Shown here piece after piece: positions 34,058 to 43,519 of a stretch of 64,000 bases of DNA. Where the stretch lies: assembly GCA_002398365.1 (NCBI GenBank), contig DGYK01000063.1, forward strand, positions 45,873 through 109,872. Reading direction: 5' to 3'. Position 1 is the stretch's first letter, and the number at the start of each line of letters is the position of its first letter. The position numbers and the translations under genes were made by a program. The DNA comes from Flammeovirgaceae bacterium UBA5008 (lineage in GTDB: Bacteria > Bacteroidota > Bacteroidia > Cytophagales > Cyclobacteriaceae). The notes beneath the pieces are model-generated. The model saw nothing but the letters and a program-made list of their open reading frames with translations. It had not been told where the DNA came from and did not search any database.

Positions 34058-35022
34058 TAACTAGCTAGTAACGATAGTAACCCCATCACAATCATCAGCA
34101 ACGTTTGCCATCCGTGAAAAATAAATACGAAGGCAACGGCATCCGGTTGTGGTAAATTGTACAACATCACTAAACCCAGCGGCACCAGTGTGTGGTATGA
34201 CCCAGCACCTCCCGGAAGCGGTGCAGCCATTGCAATGGAGCCCATTGCAAACAACGTCAACACGGCACTAAAGCCCAGATTTTCCGTTTCCGGAAATGCT
34301 TTGATCACGCAATAGCTCATCATAAAATACAACATCCAGATTCCAATGGAGTAAGTCAGGAAGAGGGTTTTATTCTCCAGCCTAAAAACCGCGAGTAATC
34401 CTTCTTTAAAACCGCGAACAATCTTCAGCAGCTTTTCATTCTTTCTTAATAGGTAAAGTGCCACTAAAAAACCTATTCCGGCAACAGCACCCAATATTAC
34501 CCAAAGAGGAATTTTGAAGCCTTCTCCTGATGAAAAATCAAGTGTATCAATAAAACCTTTCAGCTTTTTCCATTCAGCTACAAATGAAAATCCAATCAAA
34601 ATCAGTAAACAAATCACATCAACGATTCGCTCTACCACCACCGTTCCAAACGAAACTTCGACCGGGGTTTTTTCTAACTTGTAAAGATTATAGCATCGGG
34701 ATACTTCGCCTCCGCGTGGCACACCTAAATTCACTAAATAGCCAATCATCAACGACAAAAAACTATTCGTGAGACCAACCTTGTTTCCGGTTGGCGCGAG
34801 CAGCATTCGCCAACGCTCCGCACGCAACAGGTGACTGAAAACAGCTATCAATGCCATCAATCCCAAATACACTTTGTTCGATGTCTCCCAGGCCTTCCAT
34901 AAAAAATCAGTTTTGTTTTCGCCCTCACCTACGTGCAAACCACGTAACGAAAGCCATAACAAAAGCACGGTGAGCAAAATCATGCCCACATATTGTAGAA
35001 TGGATTTTAGATGCTTATTCAA
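34021..35022 (-). CDS. YbhN/LPG-synthase-transmembrane-like membrane protein
   Basis: A 333-residue protein with about eight hydrophobic helices and the features of the flippase-like/UPF0104 domain: HLLRAERWRMLLAP, YLVNLGVPRGGEVSRCYNLY, FGTVVVERIVDV and PLPGGAGSYHTLVPLGL. The family is related to the membrane part of lysylphosphatidylglycerol synthase and is thought to move or modify lipids; no aminoacyl domain is present. It overlaps panD by 4 bases and rfaE2 by 37, so the run is one transcript. Confidence 0.85.
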   Translation of the reverse strand: MNKHLKSILQYVGMILLTVLLLWLSLRGLHVGEGENKTDFLWKAWETSNKVYLGLMALIAVFSHLLRAERWRMLLAPTGNKVGLTNSFLSLMIGYLVNLGVPRGGEVSRCYNLYKLEKTPVEVSFGTVVVERIVDVICLLILIGFSFVAEWKKLKGFIDTLDFSSGEGFKIPLWVILGAVAGIGFLVALYLLRKNEKLLKIVRGFKEGLLAVFRLENKTLFLTYSIGIWMLYFMMSYCVIKAFPETENLGFSAVLTLFAMGSIAMAAPLPGGAGSYHTLVPLGLVMLYNLPQPDAVAFVFIFHGWQTLLMIVMGLLSLLASYWILKWKKPSTK

Positions 35023-35366
35023 GCCAATTTATTTTCTGGATTCGGAAATACAAGAGAAGGCTTGAATGCCTTGGCTTCTTCCAATTCCATGGATGCATAC
35101 GAAATGATAATTACCACATCGCCTACCTGCGCTTTGCGGGCAGCCGGGCCGTTCAGACAAATCGTACCACTATTGCGCGCTCCGGTGATCACATACGTTT
35201 CCAAGCGCTCGCCATTGTTAATGTTAACCACTTGCACTTTTTCCCCTTCAATCAACTGAGCCGCTTCCATCAACGCTTCGTCAATGGTAATGCTTCCCAC
35301 GTAATGCAATTCAGCCTGCGTAATCTTTACGCGATGAATCTTCGACTTTAAAACTTCTATTCTCAT
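35019..35366 (-). CDS. panD: Aspartate 1-decarboxylase
   Basis: A 115-residue pro-enzyme that makes beta-alanine. It self-cleaves at G24-S25 in LHYVGSITID to create the pyruvoyl group, as in E. coli. KIHRVKITQAEL, YVITGARNSGTICLNGPAAR and VGDVVIIISYA complete the family pattern. It overlaps panC by 4 bases, its partner in pantothenate synthesis. Confidence 0.96.
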   Translation of the reverse strand: MRIEVLKSKIHRVKITQAELHYVGSITIDEALMEAAQLIEGEKVQVVNINNGERLETYVITGARNSGTICLNGPAARKAQVGDVVIIISYASMELEEAKAFKPSLVFPNPENKLA

Positions 35367-36202
35367 TCCACTATTAAGTTATCAATCAATCTCACTTCAC
35401 CTACATAGCCGGCAATTAGTAAAATCGTTTGGCTAGAAACGTTTTTGGCAGGTTTTAAGTTTACTGTGTCTACCCATTCAAAATATTCCAAGCGAACTGC
35501 GGGTGCCGACTCGCACAGTTGTTTTACTTTTTCCCTTACGGGGATGATGGACTCACCCTTTTTCAAAAGATCTTTTGCGAGAAGCAGCGATTTGTAAAAA
35601 ACAGTAGCTCTTTCTCTTTCTTCCGTAGCGAGCCGCTGGTTGCGCGATGACATAGCAAGTCCACTCGCTTCACGCACGATGGGCACGGGTCGCAACTCAA
35701 TATCAAACATTAGCTCCTCTACCAGTTTCGTAATCACTTTCAGTTGCTGAAAATCTTTTTGCCCAAAGTAAGCGCGCGTAGGAGCTACAATGTTAAAAAG
35801 CTTCGAAACAACCAGCGCCACGCCACTAAAATGGCCTGGACGGAACTCGCCTTCCAAAATTTTATCCAAATGCCCCATGTCAAAATGAAGTTCCGAGGGA
35901 GTGGCGTACATCTCAGCGTTGGCAGGAGCAAAAACGACATCACAACCGGATGCTTCTAAAAGCGCTATATCTGAAGCTAATGTGCGGGGATATTTTTCCA
36001 GGTCACTGGCATTATTAAACTGAGCCGGATTTACATAAATACTGCAGACGGTAAGGTCATTCTCTTGTCGCGAAGAACGGATTAATTCCAGATGTCCGTC
36101 ATGCAAAGCCCCCATGGTCGGCACCAGCCCGATGGACCTGCTTAGTTTTTTTTGAGCAGTCAGAAAAGCCCTTATTGGCTTAATTTCGTTGAAAATCTCC
36201 AT
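35363..36202 (-). CDS. panC: Pantothenate synthetase
   Basis: A 279-residue ligase that joins pantoate and beta-alanine with ATP. LVPTMGALHDGHLELI (HxGH), VYVNPAQFN, FGQKDFQQL and RPVPIVREASGLAMSSRN are the family motifs. First gene of the panC-panD-YbhN-rfaE2 run, divergent from the GT5 gene. Confidence 0.96.
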   Translation of the reverse strand: MEIFNEIKPIRAFLTAQKKLSRSIGLVPTMGALHDGHLELIRSSRQENDLTVCSIYVNPAQFNNASDLEKYPRTLASDIALLEASGCDVVFAPANAEMYATPSELHFDMGHLDKILEGEFRPGHFSGVALVVSKLFNIVAPTRAYFGQKDFQQLKVITKLVEELMFDIELRPVPIVREASGLAMSSRNQRLATEERERATVFYKSLLLAKDLLKKGESIIPVREKVKQLCESAPAVRLEYFEWVDTVNLKPAKNVSSQTILLIAGYVGEVRLIDNLIVE

Positions 36203-36254
36203 TTTCAGGCTTTTTTAAGGGGTGGCAAAGATAGGTCTTATAAGTTAAGATTAG

Positions 36255-36285
36255 TTGAATAAGGGGTGAATTTTGCGTACTTTTG
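36255..36285 (+). promoter_or_regulatory. Bacteroidota-type promoter of the GT5 gene
   Basis: TTG (36255-36257) and TACTTTTG (36278-36285) are 20 bases apart, an excellent match to TTG-N19-21-TAnnTTTG. Transcription would begin near 36292, about 30 bases before the start codon. Confidence 0.82.
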
Positions 36286-36323
36286 CGGCACGGTATTTTA
36301 TCTTTTTCTAAAAATCCATTAAT

Positions 36324-37127
36324 ATGTCCAAGATCCGCATCCTCTATGTAGCCAGTGAGATCAACCCTTTTTTGCAAACCACCGAGGTATCGGATTTTGT
36401 AAGAAAGTTGCCGCAAGCCATGCAGGAGAAGGGTATGGAAATCCGGATTTTGGTACCACGATTTGGTTTGATTAACGAGCGCAAAAACAGACTACATGAA
36501 GTAGTTCGTTTGTCCGGTATCAACATTGCAGTAGGTGATGAAGAGAAACCTTTGATCATTAAAGTAGCTTCTATTCCCAATGCTAAGTTGCAAGTTTACT
36601 TCATCGACAACGAAGATTACTTCCACCGCAAGTCAGTATTTCACGATAAGGAAAATAAATTCTTTGAAGACAATGACGAGCGCGCCATCTTCTTTTGCAA
36701 AGGCGTGATTGAAACAGTGCGTAAATTAGGCTGGTCGCCTGATATCGTTCATTGCAATGACTGGATTACCAGTTTCATTCCATTGTATTTGAAAACTACG
36801 TACAAGAAAGATCCACTCTTCAAGAATACCAAAACGGTATTCACCATTTACAACAATGCCTTCACGCACAAATTCAAAGGTGATTTGATGGGCAAAGTGA
36901 GAATGATTGACATTGAAGATAACATGTTGGGTCACCTGAAAACAGCCGACTACGAAGGCTTTATTAAATTAGGAGCTGAGTTTGCCGATGTGGTAAACAT
37001 TGCAGGCGACAACAAGAAATTGGAAGGTCTGGTAAAAAAATTAGAAAAGAAGAAAATCGAGACCTATACGAAAGACGATGATCATTCAGAGTCGTTCTTC
37101 AATTTGTATACCGAATTGGTTGGGTAA
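36324..37127 (+). CDS. Stand-alone glycogen/starch synthase N-terminal (GT5) domain protein
   Basis: A 267-residue protein matching only the N-terminal half of glycogen synthase: RILYVASEINPFLQTTEVSD, LPQAMQEKGMEIRILVPRFG, DIVHCNDWITSFIPLYLK and KTVFTIYNNAFTHKF. The KxGGL loop that binds ADP-glucose is replaced by LQTTEVSD, and the whole C-terminal donor-binding half is missing; full enzymes are about 470 residues. It is intact with its own promoter, so it is a distinct protein rather than a fragment. Glycogen synthesis is therefore doubtful. It lies between panC and glmS. Confidence 0.8.
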   Translation: MSKIRILYVASEINPFLQTTEVSDFVRKLPQAMQEKGMEIRILVPRFGLINERKNRLHEVVRLSGINIAVGDEEKPLIIKVASIPNAKLQVYFIDNEDYFHRKSVFHDKENKFFEDNDERAIFFCKGVIETVRKLGWSPDIVHCNDWITSFIPLYLKTTYKKDPLFKNTKTVFTIYNNAFTHKFKGDLMGKVRMIDIEDNMLGHLKTADYEGFIKLGAEFADVVNIAGDNKKLEGLVKKLEKKKIETYTKDDDHSESFFNLYTELVG

Positions 37128-37194
37128 CCCCAACTTAATTTGCCCTTTGTGGCGATTTTTTTAACATCCCTGATAAAATCTAAAATCACACACT

Positions 37195-39030
37195 ATGTGC
37201 GGAATTGTTGCTTATGTTGGTCACAGAGAAGCAAGTGATATTATTATTAAAGGTTTGAAGCGGCTCGAATACCGCGGCTATGACAGTGCCGGTATTGCCT
37301 TGCTGAATGGCAGCCTGAATGTGTACAAAAAGAAAGGCAAAGTAACCGAACTGGAAGCTTTCATCAACGGGCAAAATTTATCGAGCACGATTGGCATGGG
37401 CCACACCCGCTGGGCTACCCACGGTGAACCCAACGATGAAAATGCACACCCGCATTATTCCGCTACCAAAAAGCTGGCAATCATTCACAACGGCATTATT
37501 GAAAACTACAGTTCGCTGAAGCAAGATTTGCTTCGTAAGGGGCATCGGTTTTTAAGTGAAACCGATACCGAGGTTTTCATTCATTTTATTGAAGACATTC
37601 AGGAGAAAGAAAAATGTGAGTTGGACGAAGCAGTGCGTTTGGCACTCACAAAAGTTGTAGGCGCTTACGCGATTGTAGTTATGTCGCTCGAGAACCCACG
37701 GCTATTAGTGGCCGCTAGAAAAGGTAGCCCCTTGGTGGTAGGTGTGGGTAAGGGAGAGTTTTTCATGGCCTCAGATGCTACTCCGATTATTGAATACACG
37801 AATGAAGTAGTTTACCTGAATGATCAGGAGATTGCGATTGTAAACGATGGAAAGTTGACCATTAAGAACACGGCCAATTTGCCATTGACCCCTTATGTTC
37901 AAACGGTTGATCTTGAATTAGAAGCGATAGAAAAAGGTGGCTTCGAGCATTTCATGATGAAGGAAATTTTCGAGCAGCCTCGTTCAATTAAAGATTGCAT
38001 GCGAGGTCGCTTAGATTCTGATTCCGGTCGGTTGATTCTGGGCGGCTTGCGCGAATATTTGAATAAACTGGTCAATGCCGATCGTATTTTAATTGTCGCC
38101 TGCGGAACATCTTGGCATGCGGGCTTAGTAGCAGAATATTTCTTTGAAGAGTTTTGCCGCATTCCAGTGGAGGTAGAATATGCATCTGAATTCCGTTACC
38201 GCAATCCGGTGATCCGCGAAGGCGATGTGTTGATAGCGATTTCGCAATCCGGAGAAACAGCCGATACGCTGGCAGCAATTGAGTTAGCCAAATCAAAAGG
38301 GGCGATCATTTTTGGAGTGTGTAACGTGGTAGGTTCATCGATTCCTCGCGCCACCCATGCCGGAGCTTACACACACGCAGGCCCTGAAATTGGTGTTGCG
38401 AGTACAAAAGCATTTACAGCTCAGTTGACCGTGCTCAACATGATCGCTTTAATCGTGGCGCAGAAGAAAGGCACAATCACCGAGCAGAAGTTTCACGAGC
38501 TATTGGTGGAAATGGAGAACATTCCTGCCAAAGTAGAGAAGGCATTGAAACTGAATAAACAAATCGAAGCGATTGCCGATGAGTTTAAAGATGCTACGAA
38601 TTTCCTGTACTTAGGTCGTGGATATAATTTTCCGGTTGCCCTGGAAGGAGCATTGAAACTGAAAGAGATTTCATATATCCACGCAGAAGGTTATCCGGCT
38701 GCTGAAATGAAACACGGCCCGATCGCATTGATCGATCAGGAAATGCCGGTGGTATTTATTGCCACAAAAGACAGTTCTTACGAAAAAGTAGTTTCCAACA
38801 TCCAAGAAGTAAAAGCCAGAAAAGGACGAGTGATTGCCGTAGTAACAGAAGGCGACAACCTGATTTCTAAAATGGCTGAGTTTGTCATTGAAGTACCGGC
38901 TACGCTCGAGCCTCTGATGCCTTTGGTTTCCGTGGTGCCTTTACAACTGCTATCCTATCACATTGCTGTGATGCGTGGTTGCAACGTAGATCAACCGAGA
39001 AATTTGGCGAAGAGTGTGACGGTGGAGTAA
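37195..39030 (+). CDS. glmS: Glutamine--fructose-6-phosphate aminotransferase (isomerising)
   Basis: A 611-residue enzyme that makes glucosamine 6-phosphate for peptidoglycan and LPS. The N-terminal nucleophile is Cys2 in MCGIVAYVGHREA, followed by RLEYRGYDSAG and GMGHTRWATHG. The isomerase half has two SIS domains (CGTSWHAGLVAE, SQSGETADTL, GRGYNFPVALEGALKLKE) and the C-terminal VDQPRNLAKSVTVE. Feeds the cell-envelope pathways elsewhere in the window. Confidence 0.97.
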   Translation: MCGIVAYVGHREASDIIIKGLKRLEYRGYDSAGIALLNGSLNVYKKKGKVTELEAFINGQNLSSTIGMGHTRWATHGEPNDENAHPHYSATKKLAIIHNGIIENYSSLKQDLLRKGHRFLSETDTEVFIHFIEDIQEKEKCELDEAVRLALTKVVGAYAIVVMSLENPRLLVAARKGSPLVVGVGKGEFFMASDATPIIEYTNEVVYLNDQEIAIVNDGKLTIKNTANLPLTPYVQTVDLELEAIEKGGFEHFMMKEIFEQPRSIKDCMRGRLDSDSGRLILGGLREYLNKLVNADRILIVACGTSWHAGLVAEYFFEEFCRIPVEVEYASEFRYRNPVIREGDVLIAISQSGETADTLAAIELAKSKGAIIFGVCNVVGSSIPRATHAGAYTHAGPEIGVASTKAFTAQLTVLNMIALIVAQKKGTITEQKFHELLVEMENIPAKVEKALKLNKQIEAIADEFKDATNFLYLGRGYNFPVALEGALKLKEISYIHAEGYPAAEMKHGPIALIDQEMPVVFIATKDSSYEKVVSNIQEVKARKGRVIAVVTEGDNLISKMAEFVIEVPATLEPLMPLVSVVPLQLLSYHIAVMRGCNVDQPRNLAKSVTVE

Positions 39031-39103
39031 TTCCCATCTGAGGTACACCCAAACTCTGACTTAGAGTCATCATTATCTTAAAGGATGTAAATCTTAATTG
39101 TTC

Positions 39104-40180
39104 ATGAATTTAGGTATTCAGGCAACCGTGACAACATGGTTGGCCAAAATGAAAAAATATCTATTCACTTACCGTGATGGTTTTTATGAGCTACCCTATA
39201 TCGCGAATTCGCCCGAGTTGATTGTTGCCAGCTTCAGCAGCTTTATGAAGCATGACCCCAAAAGAAAAATATTTGGTGCCAACAATATTTTCATCAATGG
39301 AGAAGGGCACTATGAGAAAATAGAAGAAGGGCTTTGGATTATCCTATCTAATTTTGAAGCCAAGAAAAATCTTAGTTTCAAATTGCATTATGAGCCGGGC
39401 ATTGAATCTAACTATAACTCACTCACGCTTTACATTAACAAAGACATCCGGCAGGTTAAGTTTCCAAAAGTAATTTATGATGTACCCAGCCAAGATCGCT
39501 CTTGGATGCTGGTAAAGGCTGGCGCACAAGTCCTTAATTCTCATTTCAAAGGCCAGAAATCTATATTTTTCACTATTTATTTCAGCAACGACTGGATGCA
39601 CCAAAATGTCGCTTCCAATGGAATCTTCAAGAATAAAATATTAACTGATTTTTTTAGCTCTGATAGAGATTCTGTTTTTCTATCAAACTTTCTGGAAGGC
39701 AAGAAGGAAACCTATTTAAAGTTGGTCAATAGCATTATCGACAAAGATGAAAATGGTGTTAATGACTTGCTTTTGCTACGAAGCCGAACACTCGAGCTTC
39801 TATCTGCATTTACGTCTGAGTTAAGCCATAGTTCAATAAAGGATAATAATAGCCGTTTGCCCGAACGCGATAAACGCAGGCTGGCTAAAGCCGAACACCT
39901 TATCAACGATGCCATCTTTAAACAATTCCCCAGCCTTCAATCATTGGCAAGTGAATCCGGGATTTCAGAAACGAAGCTTCTAGCCGACTTTAAGAAAATG
40001 TATGGATGCACACCCTATCGGTATTATGTAGCCAAACAAATGGCTTACGCCAAAGAAATGATTCAGGCTCGGCAAGTTACGGTGAAGGAAATAGCTCTTA
40101 AGCTTGGCTTTCAGCATGCAGGAAAGTTTTCGGCTGCTTACAAGAAAATACACGGTCACTCCCCCACGCAAGTGATATAA
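39104..40180 (+). CDS. AraC-family transcriptional regulator (PchR-like)
   Basis: A 358-residue soluble regulator. ATG 39104 is preferred over a TTG two codons upstream. The N-terminal part (GHYEKIEEGLWIILSNFE) resembles the sensor domain of PchR-type regulators. The C-terminal domain has two HTH units (SLQSLASESGISETKLLADF; TVKEIALKLGFQHAGKFSAA, then HGHSPTQ). It lies directly upstream of, and co-directional with, a surface-protein gene whose promoter carries direct repeats typical of AraC-type operators, so that gene is its likely target. Confidence 0.9.
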   Translation: MNLGIQATVTTWLAKMKKYLFTYRDGFYELPYIANSPELIVASFSSFMKHDPKRKIFGANNIFINGEGHYEKIEEGLWIILSNFEAKKNLSFKLHYEPGIESNYNSLTLYINKDIRQVKFPKVIYDVPSQDRSWMLVKAGAQVLNSHFKGQKSIFFTIYFSNDWMHQNVASNGIFKNKILTDFFSSDRDSVFLSNFLEGKKETYLKLVNSIIDKDENGVNDLLLLRSRTLELLSAFTSELSHSSIKDNNSRLPERDKRRLAKAEHLINDAIFKQFPSLQSLASESGISETKLLADFKKMYGCTPYRYYVAKQMAYAKEMIQARQVTVKEIALKLGFQHAGKFSAAYKKIHGHSPTQVI

Positions 40181-40217
40181 ATCGTTCTATTTCAAATTGA
40201 TATCACTATAAAAATGT

Positions 40218-40251
40218 GGTATTGGAGCATTGATTTGAGGTATTGGAGCAT
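40218..40251 (+). promoter_or_regulatory. Two direct repeats, 21 bp apart: candidate AraC operator
   Basis: GGTATTGGAGCAT occurs at 40218-40230 and 40239-40251 with a 21-base period, two helical turns. That is the spacing of the classic AraC half-sites. The second copy ends 21 bases before the -7 element, close to the -33 position, so the bound regulator could contact RNA polymerase. Confidence 0.7.
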
Positions 40252-40272
40252 AATACGGCTTGTCGCTAATCT

Positions 40273-40280
40273 TACTTTTG
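40273..40280 (+). promoter_or_regulatory. -7 promoter element of the T9SS surface-protein gene
   Basis: TACTTTTG fits TAnnTTTG. No TTG lies at the 19-21 base distance upstream, which is expected for an activator-dependent promoter. The start codon follows 22 bases later. Confidence 0.65.
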
Positions 40281-40302
40281 TGGTGACTATTCAAATCTTA
40301 AA

Positions 40303-42963
40303 ATGAACCTACCCCCACTAAAAAAAACGAGTTATGTGCTTGCCTTATTGTTGGTGAGCTTACCCCTTCTTCAACTGGCGGCTCAAAATGCTACCTGCGA
40401 AGATGTTAAAACAATTCATAATGAAGGATCCCAGACCGAAACAAATACCGGTCAAAGCGAGTATTGGTACAGCTTTCAAACTGCCAATGATGGACAAAAC
40501 CGTGATTTGACAGTAACTGCGACAGGAACTACCATCAGCATTTTTAATTTCCCTTGCGTAGCGAATGATTTGATTATCGCCTCTGCTCCGGGATTAGGAT
40601 CAGTAACGGCTAGCAATTTGATTCCCAATACAGCGTATATCATCAAGATAGTAGGTCCAACCCCGGGCTCGCCTTTCGATCTAAACAGCTTTACTGTTAC
40701 TACTGCTATTTCAAGTGGTGGCGGAGGTGGAGGTGGAGGATCTATTAACAACACTTGCGCCAATGCCATTGTAATTACTTCAAACGGTACTAAAGTCGTT
40801 ACCAATACAGGAGAGACAGAATATTGGTACCAATTTGTAATGCCTTCCACTCCGAGCAACCTGGAATTGAGTTCCGATCCTGGCGCTAATATACCTGTGA
40901 CTGTTTATACCGGTACTGACTGTAATAATCTTAGCATGAAAGCACAAGGCGCTAGTGCCAATGTATTAACTGTAACCACCTTATCTCCTAATTCTGTAGT
41001 TTGGATAAAATGGGGTCCTCAACTTGGAACGACCGGAAGCTTTGTTCTAAACGCTCTCCCTACCGGAGGAGGTGGAGGTGGCGGCAGTAACCAAGCCCCC
41101 ACTAACATAGCTCTTGACAAAACAACTCTCAACAGCAGTGATGGTGCTTTTACCGTTGTAGGAAATTTGAGCACTACCGACCCAGATGCGAATGATACAT
41201 TTACATACACGTTGGTTTCCGGCACGGGCAGCACGGATAATGCTTCTTTTGATATTATGCCTTTGCCGTTTTCAGGCGGAGCTCAACTGGTGATTACCGT
41301 TGCGGCCAATACCCAAGCCAGTTATTCTGTGCGAATTCGTTCTACTGATCTAGGTGGTCTCAGTTTTGAAAAAGTTTTTACTATTACTGTAAATGCAGGT
41401 GGTGGTAACAGTGCCCCCACTGACATCACGCTTTCTGCTACTTCTATTAATGAAAATGTAGCGTCCAACTCAACTGTTGGTACACTTAGCACTACTGATC
41501 CTGACAATGGCAACACCTTTACTTACAGTTTAGTAACGGGAACCGGAAGTACTGATAATGCTTCTTTCAACATCACCGGCAATAGCTTAAACATTAATAA
41601 CAGTCCTGATTTTGAAACAAAAAGCAGCTACTCAATCCGCCTTAAAACAACCGACCAAGGCAACCTCTCATTTGAGAAAGAATTCACCATTTCAATCAAC
41701 AATGTTAGTAACCAACCACAGACTATAACTTTCAATGCTGTTTCAGCAAAAACGTATGGCGATGTAGTTGCACTTTCTTCATTGGGCGCTACCAGTTCAT
41801 CCGGATTGCCAGTGAGCTATCAGGTAGCATCTGGGCCGGCAACAATTACTTCCGGTAATTTAACTTTCGCATCTGCTGGAACTGTGACCATTGAAGCCAG
41901 CCAAGCAGGTGATGGGGACTTTGCGGCAGCAACTCCTGTGCAACGCAGCATTACTGTAAATGCTAAACCTCTCACCATTACGGGCCTATCTGCATCGAAC
42001 AAAATTTATAATGGTAGCAACGCAGCCACTCTAACGGGTACTGCCACATTAAATGGAGTTATCAATAGTGATGACGTTACCTTGATCGGTACACCCGTCT
42101 CTAATTTTAGCGATGCCAATGCGGGAAGTAATAAAACTGTTACCGTAACCGGATATACTTTGAGTGGTACAAAAAGTGGCAACTATTCTCTTACCCAGCC
42201 AACTGGCTTGACCGCAACCATTAGCAAAGCCGATCAAACCATCACATTCAATGCCATCTCTACTTCAATTGAAGTTGGAGGCTCTGCTTTTGCTTTGGGC
42301 GCGACTGCTACATCTACTTTGCCGGTAAGTTATTCGGCTACACCCACTGGCCGAATTACCATTGACGCGAATGGCAACGCAACCCCCGTTGGAGGAGGGA
42401 ACGTGGAAATTACCGCCAGCCAAGCCGGTAACAATAATTACAATGCAGCAACATCGGTTAAACAAACAGTGTGTATTGCACCGGTAGCACCCGTTGTTAT
42501 TGTACAAACTCAGAGTGGTAAAGAGGTGCTCACCACTGCGAATGCACAGGTTTTAAGTTGGTTTAAAGAAGGAACAACTACTGCCCTATCAACCGGGGCT
42601 ACCTTTAATCCTGCTAGTCAAGTAACGGCTGCCGGCATTTATTATGCCAAAGCTGATGCCGGTGGCGGATGTGTAAGCAAAGCATCTAACAAATTTACTG
42701 TAAGTGTAATAACGGGTCTTGAAGACTTATCTCCAGTAGCCAGTGTTTGGCCTAACCCTGCCACAGATTTTGTTTATGTAGACAATGTAAGTGCTGAGGC
42801 TACAGGAAAAGTGGTGCAGCTAAATGGTACTGAGTTAGAATTGCCCGGGCAATACACGAATAACCGATTGCAATTAGACGTTCGTGCATTAGCTCCTGGT
42901 GTTTATGTTTTAAAACTAGTTGACGGAAAGAATATCACAATCGCACGCATTGTTAAAAATTAG
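40303..42963 (+). CDS. Large T9SS-secreted surface protein with PPC-like, cadherin-like and MBG/YDG domains
   Basis: An 886-residue exported protein with signal peptide (1-27). Two PPC-like beta domains (CEDVKTIHNEG and EYWYSFQT; second copy TNTGETEYWYQF) are joined by poly-glycine linkers of 8 and 7 glycines. Two cadherin-like repeats follow (TTDPDANDTFTYTLVSGTGS; TTDPDNGNTFTYSLVTGTGS), then MBG/YDG-type repeats (QTITFNAVSAKTYGD, KPLTITGLSASNKIYNGS, ADQTITFNAIS). The last 75 residues are a type A T9SS sorting domain (VWPNPATDFVYV to RIVKN). It is probably an adhesin or matrix protein under control of the AraC gene upstream. Confidence 0.88.
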   Translation: MNLPPLKKTSYVLALLLVSLPLLQLAAQNATCEDVKTIHNEGSQTETNTGQSEYWYSFQTANDGQNRDLTVTATGTTISIFNFPCVANDLIIASAPGLGSVTASNLIPNTAYIIKIVGPTPGSPFDLNSFTVTTAISSGGGGGGGGSINNTCANAIVITSNGTKVVTNTGETEYWYQFVMPSTPSNLELSSDPGANIPVTVYTGTDCNNLSMKAQGASANVLTVTTLSPNSVVWIKWGPQLGTTGSFVLNALPTGGGGGGGSNQAPTNIALDKTTLNSSDGAFTVVGNLSTTDPDANDTFTYTLVSGTGSTDNASFDIMPLPFSGGAQLVITVAANTQASYSVRIRSTDLGGLSFEKVFTITVNAGGGNSAPTDITLSATSINENVASNSTVGTLSTTDPDNGNTFTYSLVTGTGSTDNASFNITGNSLNINNSPDFETKSSYSIRLKTTDQGNLSFEKEFTISINNVSNQPQTITFNAVSAKTYGDVVALSSLGATSSSGLPVSYQVASGPATITSGNLTFASAGTVTIEASQAGDGDFAAATPVQRSITVNAKPLTITGLSASNKIYNGSNAATLTGTATLNGVINSDDVTLIGTPVSNFSDANAGSNKTVTVTGYTLSGTKSGNYSLTQPTGLTATISKADQTITFNAISTSIEVGGSAFALGATATSTLPVSYSATPTGRITIDANGNATPVGGGNVEITASQAGNNNYNAATSVKQTVCIAPVAPVVIVQTQSGKEVLTTANAQVLSWFKEGTTTALSTGATFNPASQVTAAGIYYAKADAGGGCVSKASNKFTVSVITGLEDLSPVASVWPNPATDFVYVDNVSAEATGKVVQLNGTELELPGQYTNNRLQLDVRALAPGVYVLKLVDGKNITIARIVKN

Positions 42964-42995
42964 AAAGTTTATAACTATTGTAAATTACTCAGATC

Positions 42996-43460
42996 ATGAA
43001 AATCAAAAAAATAATTATTCTTGCCTGGATACCTGCTACCCTATTTGTTTTGAGTTTGGCTAACTGTAAATCGAAACCAAATATTGAACCTTTTTCTCTG
43101 AGAGAGAAAATACAAGGCAAGACATACATTTTAGGAACAGTTACAAAAGGCTCAACTGATGTTACGCCTGAGTTTACAGGGTTTAAGATTTCTTTTTCTG
43201 CGGACGCTACTGGTGCGAGCATTACTAGTGGTGGCACAAATAGCACAAATTGTACTGCTAGTGCAAGTGTAGCTTCAAATACGATTACGTTAACCAGACC
43301 CGATTGTTTCCGCACCTCAACTCTTACAGATGTAAGTACCAATGGGGATGGTACCACCCTTAAATTTACTTGCACTTTACCATCTTATTCCATTGTTATC
43401 ACTCCCGGTGGAAGAACTTCTAGCACTAATGATTACACCTTTAATCTTGTTAAGCAATAA
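42996..43460 (+). CDS. Putative lipoprotein of unknown function
   Basis: A 154-residue protein with lipobox LSLANC (C24) and a short beta-rich body. FTGFKISFSADATGASI and TSSTNDYTFNLV suggest a lipocalin-like or small sandwich fold; no family recognised. An antisense frame is also open, but the plus-strand reading has a proper lipoprotein signal and a terminator at its end. It follows the surface-protein gene by 32 bases and is probably in the same transcript. Confidence 0.75.
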   Translation: MKIKKIIILAWIPATLFVLSLANCKSKPNIEPFSLREKIQGKTYILGTVTKGSTDVTPEFTGFKISFSADATGASITSGGTNSTNCTASASVASNTITLTRPDCFRTSTLTDVSTNGDGTTLKFTCTLPSYSIVITPGGRTSSTNDYTFNLVKQ

Positions 43461-43488
43461 ACTTGCTTTGATTGATAGCTAATTCGAA

Positions 43489-43519
43489 AATCGGCAGGCT
43501 TTATGGCCTGCCTTTTTTT
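43489..43519 (+). terminator. Terminator after the surface-protein/lipoprotein pair
   Basis: A GGCAGGC...GCCTGCC stem with a small TTTATG loop is followed by seven T. It ends the unit starting at 40303. Confidence 0.92.

Noticed and set aside
36324..37127. GT5 gene as a pseudogene fragment
   Set aside because: It has a strong promoter, a clean frame and no remnant of the C-terminal half downstream.
39031..39103. ACTCT-GACTT-AGAGT inverted repeat after glmS as a terminator
   Set aside because: The 5-bp stem is weak and no T-run follows.
42989..43375. 128-codon minus-strand open frame over the lipoprotein gene
   Set aside because: The plus-strand frame has a lipobox and a terminator; the minus frame has neither a signal nor a promoter.
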